Of a stretch of 64,000 nucleotides of DNA, positions 13,783 to 23,655 are shown in pieces; position 1 is the first letter of the stretch; each line of letters begins with the position of its first letter. The DNA comes from Litomosoides sigmodontis (lineage: Eukaryota; Nematoda; Chromadorea; Rhabditida; Onchocercidae), in assembly GCA_963070105.1 (NCBI GenBank), contig OY718807.1, positions 2,609,001-2,673,000 on the forward strand, written 5' to 3'. A model generated the notes under the pieces. The model did no database searches and had not been told where the DNA came from. It saw only the letters and a program-made list of their open reading frames with translations. The position numbers were made by a program, and so were the translations under genes.

Positions 13783-15001
13783 AAAGAATGATTATCATAT
13801 TATTCACTTCTACACATTTCAAATTAAAAAAAAATCACGATTGCTCAAGCGAACAGTCCTAAAGCACATCTTCAGGTTCCACAAAAAAGGCTTAGATCCC
13901 TGGCACTTTACCACGATTTGCAAGATTAATGCACTCGATCCACAGGATTGTCCATATAAGCATTCGCCCTCACCTATTCCGGCTTACACTAAAACTTCCT
14001 TCACGTCTGTCATAAAGCTTCAGACAGCACTCGAATACTAATCTCTGCTTATGAAACATGTTTAGATCCCACTAAAAGTTGACAGCACTAGCTCTGAAGA
14101 TACTGGTAATTTCAAGAAGCATAAGAGTTGGAAGTATCAGAAATATTTACCTTAACTTATCATTGGATTAGCAACACTGCCAGCATCGGATATATCAATG
14201 AATGAGAGGGTAAAGTAAGAAGTAATTCAAAAAATAAAATGTGTTTAGCATGAAATAATAAAGCCAGAAGTATGCAGATGATTTTATTGACAGCTAAAAG
14301 TTGAATTCACAACATTACACAAAATAGTGCTAATTTGAAGCAATCTACAACGTGATTGAATAGTGAAGAAAAACCATACTGAAAGAATAATAAGAAAACA
14401 AATGATATGTGGATAACACCCGAGTAATTAATGTACATATTATATCAAAGGCAATTAACAATTGATTACAAATTTCGGCCTAAAAAAATGTTTTCTAAAT
14501 ACCTACAATTCACATATCCATTTTTTTCTTCAATTTTCACCCTATAGTAATCAGTTGATACCTTTTAAAACTTTGGTTTGCCAGTACAAAGATCTGCAAA
14601 AAAATCCCACCAATGCCAGTTATTATTTGGTTCCCTGTCTCACAAAAAAAAATTATGTGCTAAGCTGTTTTTTAAAGGAAAGAAAAATTATAGTTTCATA
14701 TAAATTTCATTCCGTACAATGCTGTATTAACCACATTTAAATCACTTATGTAATCCACCAAATTGCAGATATCCACTTCAAACTAAAAAAATGCCTATCA
14801 CATTGAAAGTATTCCTTTAGCCAACGCGCTTATCATATAATGATAGAGGTGAAAAAATAATTAAGACTGCACAGCAAGATCTTACTACAAAGGTAAAAGT
14901 GAATTAATTTATAACCCGATGAAAAAAACCTTGAAACTCCTTAACATAAATATCAGAGACTGAAACAGTAAAAAAAAGGATCAACTGTTCAGAGAATGAT
15001 A
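13783..15001. other. Intergenic region between CPSF1 and the 77-residue gene
   Basis: No supported gene. An open frame of about 65 codons on the plus strand (13841-14041) has no ATG and no similarity I can name. A minus-strand stretch at 14.16-14.22 kb also looks mildly coding, but no splice partners were found. Confidence 0.4.
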
Positions 15002-15650
15002 CTAATTTATTCCAGGTAATTCTGCTGATTTATTTTCCGTTCTGCTCACAAATGGAAGTATATTTTCACCTGCAATAAACTGAATAGAAAAATAATAAAT
15101 AAAACATGCGAAATCCTCATAAAACTATAACTTAAGAGAGAAATCTCCGTGCTGACATTGGCGAAATCCCGAAAGTTTGACGCATAGTACCATACTCACT
15201 TCTACTCTTTGTGATCAAAATACGAAAAAGTATAAAGACATGATTGTAACGAGTTCAAACTATAAATATCATAAACAGTAGAAAAGGAAACGATACTATA
15301 TGATATGAGCGGCAAAGTAGGAACGGCGCTGAAAATTCCCACTTTCTCATCGTTCAGTTCTTCATTTTGAACTATAAAAATTATCAAGTAACACAAAAAA
15401 CAAATTTTAAATTGAGAAAATTTTTCACTTCTCTCTACCAGTACAACATTTTGAAAGTAAAATTGAAAGCTGTTCTATATATTTCTAATCAGTTGCGTTC
15501 ACAAAAACATACCTCTGCGTTGTTATTGTTTAATTTTTTTTAAATAATTTGGAACTAACCATTTTTAGGAACCGATTCATATGAGAAACTAAGCTTGGCT
15601 GTTTGCACTAATTTACTATCATCTTCTGTATCTAAGAGTATTTCTGACAT
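15002..15650 (-). CDS. Small three-exon gene, unknown 77-residue protein
   Basis: Exons are 15560-15650 (MSEILLDTEDDSKLV...), 15297-15371 (QNEELNDEKVG...) and 15002-15069 (ENILPFVSRTEN...ELPGIN, stop). All three are bounded by GT-AG sites (donors GTTAGT and GTATCG, acceptors TTTATAG and TTTATTGCAG). The phases agree at both junctions (phase 1 each), giving an uninterrupted 77-residue frame, which is unlikely by chance. The protein is acidic at the start, has no clear signal peptide, and a short hydrophobic stretch (FSAVPTLPLISYS) too weak to call a membrane helix. I do not recognise the family. Its ATG is about 220 bp after the stop of the upstream membrane-protein gene on the same strand, a spacing compatible with a nematode operon. 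No function is proposed. Confidence 0.55.
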
Positions 15651-15873
15651 TACTTAGCTACTGACTAGCTTAACAATATTACGAACAAATTAAACTAGTA
15701 CCACTTTCTTCGCACAATTCCACTGCGTTTGGTTGATCAAAGCAAAACTGTGTTCCATCTTTAGTATTTCTCGAAGTTTTATTAAATGGTGATTGCTAAA
15801 ATTTGATCCTTAAGTAAAGAACACATTCTTAACTTCAACTCCAATCAATAAGATTAGTTAAAGATCAGAGATT

Positions 15874-18800
15874 TTAGATGTCTGACTTGTTAACTAATAA
15901 TTGACTTGCCTGAGGTGATGAGCTTGTTCGAGCGAAACTCGAACTTCGAAAGGGAAGGAAGTCAGCGCCTGTGCACAGTCCCCTCGATGTCTAAAAATAT
16001 TACATCCCTTATCGAAATGGAAAGTTTCTAAACTTCGCCATTAAATAATATGGTATAATTTATATAAAATATTAGTGACAAAGTATTTTTTAAATTTTTT
16101 AAAATTTTCTCAATCTTTTGAAAAGCCATGATATCAGTAGCAAACTTAAAAAGAAGTCTACCATACATATGTCAATAAAAAAGGACCATGAAATGATTAC
16201 CTTTCTTCAAAAAAAACCACATAATATTCTAGAACTAAGTTTTAAAAAAGAATTTGAATAAAGAACATCTCAAAACATACCTCTACAAAGAATGTACTAC
16301 TACTATTATCAGCTTGCTTACCGAGTATATCGAGCCCTTTAGAAATAAAACACTGCTCTTCGTCGTTGTTCCCTTCTAAAAATTTTTATCGAATTCTATG
16401 GATATTACTCTCTATTTCAAGAAAAGCTGAAGAAAAAAAATATCCAAAGAATAAACCCCACCTAGCTGAAAAACTGGATCTTCTTCGGTAAACTCTTTTG
16501 TCCCACAGACACCTGATTCATGGGAGCTATGAGACCTTGAATTTTCAACAATAATTTTACAGTACTCCTGATCAACAACATCCTCGTTGCTTGTAGAAGA
16601 AGGGAGCACATCTCGGGTTGCATTTTGTGCAATATATACGTTTGATCCATAATTAGTTGATTTTGGCAAATGTGAATAGGTGTCATCGTAATTTGCTGAT
16701 TGAGATTGATCAACGTAATGTTCCGGGTCTAAATTTCGATTAGTTCCAGAAGAATGAATCCATTTTGATGTTTCATGTTGATTAACTGTTTCTAGTGACT
16801 GCTCCAACAATTTCAGTTCCTGGTCAAAAAAATTCGTTCTAAGTCTACGAATTTTTTCGGAAATATTACTGCAGCTCCCATCATCATTTAGAGTTTCATC
16901 CATGTTAATGCCTGAAAGAAACATTTTCTCTGTTTTTACATGTAACACTGTAAAAATTAAAATGGAAACGATGACCTCTCTAGTATTTTTGGTATTAAAA
17001 CGATTCTGATACTTGTTTTATCCATAAAACCCTCTACACTACATTTTAAGTCTTTCAGGATCACGACCTTTTCAACAAGAAAACTGCAATTCAACCACCT
17101 GATAATGATTCCTCCTTTTTCGGCAAATTATCTTCTTTTACAGCAACGATACGTAGAGGTATCGGAGAAGTGGGCGGCTTTGGTGGCATATTTTCACAAA
17201 TACTAGCAGCATTAGAAGTCATTTCACGATGGGCGGCATCTAGAATTTAGTCATTTCGCAAACAAGTACTTCGTATATCAGAGAAACAGTTTACATGAAA
17301 ACAAAAATTATTAAATTGTTAACAACAAAAAATCATTGGAATAAATAGATTCCTTCGTAATCAATCAAATACTGTTATTTCCCATTTTTAGTCGATTTTT
17401 CATTTACATTTTCCTAAAAAATGAATTAAACTTGTTTTAAGATATAACAAACAGTGGTCGCTGCAGGATGCCAAAGGAGCATCCTGATTGTCGTAGGAAA
17501 TTTGGTTAGTCGATGTCGCTGAGACTTGTAACTGCAACTGATAATAAAATGAATAAAATGAAAAATACAAACACGAATATGAACAAAAAAGAATATTTAT
17601 GCTCGAACTACGAGGACTGCTATCTGGATAAGCAATTATTACATTGATTTTACGATATAACAATTATCAACGGTCGTTAAAATTACCTCTCATCCCAGCT
17701 TCAATATAAATATATATAATCATTTAGTTGGACTGATTCTTAAATCTATCATCAATCTCTTTTTTTACTTTCATATTTTACTATTCATTTCTGAAGACAA
17801 ACTCAACTGTTTCATAATCGCTACAACCGATCGAAGAATAATAATGTTCTCGAACTGGTCCACCACCATCAATTGCAACTGACTGTAGTATATTTGGAGA
17901 TTGATTTAATTCATTCAGCCGTTGTCGAATAGCATCAACAGTTTCTCGTACTGTTATATATCGGTACGACGGTTCTCGACTTGTCTAGAGTATTTGTACA
18001 AAATTCAAATCAAATTAAATTTGAACAGATAATACCGGGAATCATCCAAATGCTGTTACATTGGTTTGCTACGGAACTAATCTACGGAATAAAATAGGTG
18101 AATCATAATGTTCCCAAAAAAAAAATAAAAGCATATAAGGGTAGAATATGAACTATTTGTTTCAGACTTCAGATAAATTTTAGCTATACTAACTCAGTGC
18201 CAATTAAATAAAAGTTTCCAGCTGCATAAAGCTGCTGAAGCAGATTTTTGCAATTTTTAACAACACTACCTTATCACTTCCACTTGAATTATACTCAGTT
18301 CTCAATTCACTCGAGGGTAGATGTCGATATGCGGACGTCGATGGCCCACGTCGAATCTGAAAAACATTCATCAGCAAGTCTCATTTATATGCTTGTTGCT
18401 AGTCAGTTTACTGTATCTGAAAGAGTACATAAAACTTACCCGTGAATAGAGATGATCAAGAGTGCGACTTTCGGCTTGCACATTAGCGAGATGGCGTGGT
18501 GGCTCTGTACTTGTGCTTTCACTTACATGGCTATACCCAACATCATAACTCGTTTCACCACCTGTATGGCTTGTTATTGAACTGAAAAACCCGAAATTTA
18601 AATAATTCCTGGGAATTTTCGTTCAGTTTTAAAAGCATGTTCGGTATGAATAGGTGACCATATCAAACATTCTATGTTGGTTATCCATGATACATAAAAA
18701 TCACCAAATTTCATGCGCCTTACATAAAAGTTTCCTCCGCTGTTTGTGTCCAACTACGATATTTTCTTAGCTAAAAATCAGCAACATCTTCAACAGAACA

Positions 18801-20835
18801 TGAACTAAGTTCCATGAAGATTAGCCAAGTTTCATTTCATGATCAGTCGTAGTCTTAGCAATTTTCAATAGTTATTAATGCTAGCAAAAATTAACATTTC
18901 ACATGATAATCAATTCTCTCATGCTTTGAACGGATATCCGATTAACAAATATTACCTGTAAGGATCCTCACTAACACCTGCATAAATCTGTGAGGCACTC
19001 TGATAAAGCACATCATCTGTGGCAATCGCTGGTTGATTTCCCGACGAAAAAGTTGGATAATCATATCGTTTCACAGATGAATCACCATTTCCCGCCTGAA
19101 ATGTCCTTTTTCTCCCTTTGAAGTTATTTCATTCCCTTTGAATATAAGTGACCTATATCAAACCTTTGAATATAAAGGAACCATATCAATAGATTCGTAA
19201 GTTGGGTTTGTTGGTCCTTCGCCATATAAAAATGAACCATTTCGACCGACAGTACGTGTTGTACGATCGACTGTTGAATATGCTGCACCTGGATTTTTAT
19301 TGTCAAATGGTGCTGAATGTTCAGGTAACCTAGAAGTTGAAATAGTAACATGAAAAGCAGCAACAGAGTGAGATAAGACTTGTTCCGAATTTTTCTAATC
19401 ATATAACGCAATACTGGGTTCACTCTTTGACACTGCTCGATACACCAGAATATATGGTTCGGTTACAAATAATCAACAGAGCAGAAAAAAAGATAGATTT
19501 GACGGTACTCATGGACTTTTTCTAATAATCCAGCATACCTAATGCACATATCACTTGTAGCAAGCTAATTTTCATAAGCAAGAACTTACTTAGGCAAAGC
19601 TCTTTTCATCACAGCAGAAGAGTGAGGAAGCGGTGCAGAAAGACGGTTGACCGATCGTTCATGAAGACTCTGAAAAACATAGAAGTAAATGGCGAGAAAT
19701 CAGTTTTGCATAAAAGTGCATGAGTAAAAGAACAAAATTATGTCACGCTTCAAATAATCAAGCCACAATCAGTCTCCCGTGAATCAAATTCTTACATTTT
19801 AATCATGAAATTGCTTCTAATTAAAAAGCTACAAAATAAATTCGTTGCTCAAATTAAACAAACCAGGCTGGGATATGAAAGACGACTAGAATGATGAAAT
19901 TGTGATCCATCAATTCTATTCCTAGAAACAACCGCTGCAACAGAGACATCAGCAGTTGGTGTAGCGGTAATTTCACCATATGGGTTTTCCTTTCTGAAAT
20001 TTTAAAACAAGCTACAAAAATAAAAAAATGGATTGAAAGAAACTGAATAAGATCGATATTTCATAATTATTCCCTTCTTACCATCAAGAAATACACGTGC
20101 ATAATTGTATCATTTGAAGAGAGTGTCTACTTTCTAAAAAATTATTATACATGTTTGTGACATAACAAGGTTAAAAGATAACAATCTTAGCTCGCTAACA
20201 ATTTACATTGTTTCTACGCTTCATTTATCTATTTACTACGAACTTAACTTACTTTTTTAACTGTTTTACATTTTATGTATGTTTAATGAATAGAGGAAAA
20301 ATGATTGGTTGAGAAAGTAAGCGAATAATTGTTATCAAATTAAGGAAAGAACCTTACTTCTTGGCGTTTCGGCAACAATGTGTTGTCACACAAAGCGACA
20401 GTAGTGAAACCATAGTACTTACCGAGATGATCTAAAAGACAAAAATTATATGTTTAAAATATAATTTAGCGCACCACTAATACCAACTCTCCATTTTTTG
20501 GCCTTATAAGATGATAAAAAATGTAACTTAATCAATGGTATGTTCAACTTCCGTTCGAAAGTAGCTCATCTCATGTACAGTAAAAAGTTATGAATAAAAA
20601 TAAATGATTACTGCAAGACGCACTTCACGGCTGAAACTTCACGTTATGAACGAGAAGCAAGCACAAAAACAAAAGTGAAATTAAAAAATCTCACAGCAAT
20701 AATAACATGTGGCCACACAATCGATCCTCCTGGTTCAGCTACCAGAGTTTGGGATGTCAATAGCATACTTCCACCATCGATACTTCGTTCCAGTTTTGAC
20801 AACTGTAAAAGTAACAGCACATCAACTTTACACAT
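15874..20835 (-). CDS. Tyrosine-rich single-pass membrane protein, adaptor-like
   Basis: About 14 exons with agreeing phases give roughly 674 residues: 20695-20835, 20358-20431, 19864-19993, 19590-19669, 19164-19329, 18956-19095, about 18441-18581, 18270-18356, 17808-17984, 17453-17537, 17099-17239, 16462-16911, 16281-16375 and 15874-15990. A short N-terminal segment (about 40 residues) is followed by one hydrophobic helix (VIIAIISVSTMVSLLSLCV) across the first junction, then THCCRNAKK (Cys-Cys plus basic residues, a possible palmitoylation site). The rest is a low-complexity tail with many Tyr motifs (YGEI, YSTV, YESI, YAGV, YSHV, YRHL, YSSI, YETV, YSHL, YCKI), a proline-rich PPKPPTSPIPLR, and two short helical stretches (DAIRQRLNELN; IRRLRTNFFDQELKLLEQSL). 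This is the plan of LAT/PAG-type scaffolds that recruit SH2 and SH3 proteins, but no family is recognised. The start is uncertain: ATG 20835 is used, although a TTTTACAG acceptor at 20803 may instead join an upstream exon. Confidence 0.7.
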
Positions 20836-21056
20836 TATACAAAGGATGCATATAAACGAGCAAAATTTTACGCTAAAATTTAACAAATCGTTGAGAATTA
20901 TTTAAATTAAAGCATATAAACAATGAAATGCCCTCAAAATGCACGTAACGATCAACTAAACTCCTCACGTTAATTATAGTAATTAATGAAAAAAAAAAAG
21001 AGTAAAGAGGAATAGGCAGTTAATTTTCATATATATTTTAGCTCGTGTAAACTTAC

Positions 21057-21090
21057 CTCGAATAAATTATCACATAGAAAAATTCCTCAA
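21057..21090 (-). other. Possible 5' non-coding exon end of the Tyr-rich gene
   Basis: A near-perfect minus-strand donor (TTCGAG|GTAAGT, exon edge at 21057) lies about 220 bp upstream of the first coding exon of the tyrosine-rich gene. The sequence before it has no convincing ATG frame leading into that gene, so it would be a non-coding 5' exon. The upstream edge is not defined; the coordinates mark only the donor side. Confidence 0.25.
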
Positions 21091-21681
21091 TGAAATATCA
21101 CATAGAAGTGAAAATATGTAGGAATCGTTTGGTACGGTATAGATGAATGTATTATTTAGTAATTTTTTTAAAAATTTTCAACAAATTTATAGTTTTGTGG
21201 AAGCGAATACAATTGAATGTTGTAGGAATAAAAAATAAAAATGCACGAGCAACGTTGACTGCATTCTTTCATGTGTCATTTTTGTATTTTTTTTTCTTGG
21301 GGAAGTATTCAATAAATTTCCTGCCAATAATTCAATTTGATAAAAAATTCACAACCAATTTTAACACTTGAAATACAAATGATGTTATTAATAACTCTTC
21401 ATTTTCAATAATCTCTAAAAATCGAAAATGAAGCAAAATAAAATTGAAAAGTTAGTAATCAATTAAAGCAACATTTAGAGGATAAAATAACTAATACATT
21501 ACTAATTAATACTAAGTGTAAATTTTATAAATGCTAACCAGTAGAAAAAAATCAAATTATGAATAATCCCTGGTTTGAATTATTTTAGAAAAACATTCCG
21601 ATACACTAGATTTTAATTGGAAAAAATTCTACAAATACTCAATCTAATCGAACAAGACGTTCACGAACCATTAACACTTAC

Positions 21682-21720
21682 CGCATAAGCACCTGAAGAT
21701 GACTAATTTACATGTCGGAT
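21682..21720 (-). other. Second possible 5' non-coding exon end
   Basis: Another strong minus-strand donor (TTATGCG|GTAAGTG, exon edge at 21682). No long open frame enters it. It may be an alternative 5' UTR exon of the tyrosine-rich gene or a chance match. The upstream edge is not defined. Confidence 0.2.
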
Positions 21721-23655
21721 ACTTTTAATCCCAATCGCGAATTCATCCTAGCCTTTTGTTAAAAGGAGAAAACAATTCTACGATAAAACAGTACAAATAA
21801 GAAATTCGATTGAAAAAGTGTCTCTCGAAAATGATGTCCTATTAATAGTGTTCCGTAGTTTGGCCAACAAATACAAAAAGTTTCAAATAACTGTCCTCGA
21901 AGTCCTCCTCATGCATTTGACTACAAGTCTAACTTGATAGGCTACAAGCAATACATCAGGTGGTCATTCCGTTAAATTCATGAATTAAATTTCCACATCA
22001 TGTTTTGCTAATGTTCTCAACTACTCCGTAAAAACATTGATTGTCACATAGTCGTAAATGAAAGTCCCATCAAGCGCAACAGCATAAATCACGCCTTATT
22101 TCTTTTAACACCACGTCACCTACTCCATTTAAATATCATAATGTTACTCGGAAATGGAAGTCCTTTTCAGAGCACCAACTGGTCGGTCACGAAGGTAAAT
22201 GTAGGAAATCTAACTGCTATTTCGATACTGTCCCACATCGGCAATTTCCTTACATTTTATCCGAAACAGCTTGCAATTCCAATTTCTTAGAAAGAGATGA
22301 ATTTTTTTTTAAATAGATCATTTGTTTTGAAGAGCTTTCGTTTGCAGTCAAGCAGGAAAATATCGGAAGCATCACGGAGCACACTACTCTTCATCCTTCA
22401 CCTTTCAATATGACGATAAATGACCGACATTTCCTCACTCCCCTCCACCATTCGCTGAAGGAAGGGATAATACAACATGCAATATTTCTCCCCTCTTTCA
22501 TACAGTAGAAACATGGTTGAAGGATATTGCTTACTTCAACATACAGAGCGAATTAAGGCGATATCAGTGCTTACGAAATCCACAGTCACGAGATGGATGA
22601 ACACCTTCCTTCCAGTCAAAAAATCTTCCTCAGATTTTCTCACTGTAACTTAATTCAACAGGATGTGATGACATTACCATCTAACCTGGGGAGTGACCGT
22701 ACGGGATTAATAAAAAGACGAGCTACATCTGTAACATCACCCCGGCTACGTTACATCTCCAAAGCAACACTACAAAACAAACATTTCCTGAAATTTATAA
22801 TACCGTGAAGAGCACAAAAAACTTGCAGTGGGGCCAATTTCTTAACTCCCCATACAGCTAATTTCCTCAATCCTATAAATGCTCTTTTATCCACCTCACG
22901 GATTAACGCGCACTTAATAAATACGAAGCAATATTATCGGTAATATTTACGAGTGGAAATATAAAAAGCAACAAGCTATACAGTGAATTCCACCAATCAA
23001 GTACGCTGCTAGTATTGTGATTTTTGAAACAATACATATAGCTATAAAATTTAGAGAAAACTAGTACTACTAACGAGCAATCAGATATCCTCCAAACTGA
23101 AAAGATGGTTCTCGCGCAATGTTGTCTTTGGTAAATCTTCACGTTAAGGATATATTCAAATTCATTCCATGTAAACATCCACAGTAAATGAGGGCAATTA
23201 TGAATTCAAGCAAAAGAATGATGCAGGCTTCCTGACTTATGTTTAGAATAAGCAAAAGCAACAATTCGGGAACAAAAATATCCGAACAATAATTAATCTT
23301 CGATTGGTCAAATCTCTCTGCCCTGCATTCCCCAGGTACTACGGAGTAAAGAACATGCAAAAATGTGCGTCCTGCCACGATGTTCCGAAAAAGCCCAAAA
23401 TACCACAACCTGTTAAAAGGGCCTTGACCTGTCGACAAAAAAACAGTTACCTGTAGATGGAAAAATACATATGTTCTTAACACATATCATGTATGAAATT
23501 GATTGTTTTACGCAAAACAAATGGAAACTTATCATTATTCATCAAACCAAATAAAAAAAACAAGTTCAAAAAAGAAAAACACGAAAAACGATCATTTGGA
23601 AAAGACAAAGCGGCAACATGGCCTTAATTCATTTCGCTTGTCCTGTTCTTCCTGT
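21721..23655. other. Intergenic region between 14-3-3 and the Tyr-rich gene
   Basis: No supported gene. It should contain the 3' UTR of the 14-3-3 gene at its right end and the promoter of the tyrosine-rich gene at its left. Short open frames on both strands (for example plus strand 22593-22808) lack splice partners, compositional support or recognisable similarity. Confidence 0.5.

Noticed and set aside
13841..14041. Plus-strand 66-codon frame between CPSF1 and the small gene
   Set aside because: Starts without ATG, no splice sites, no similarity I can name; may be a repeat fragment.
22593..22808. Plus-strand ATG frame of 71 codons
   Set aside because: Length is within chance expectation and there is no splice or homology support.
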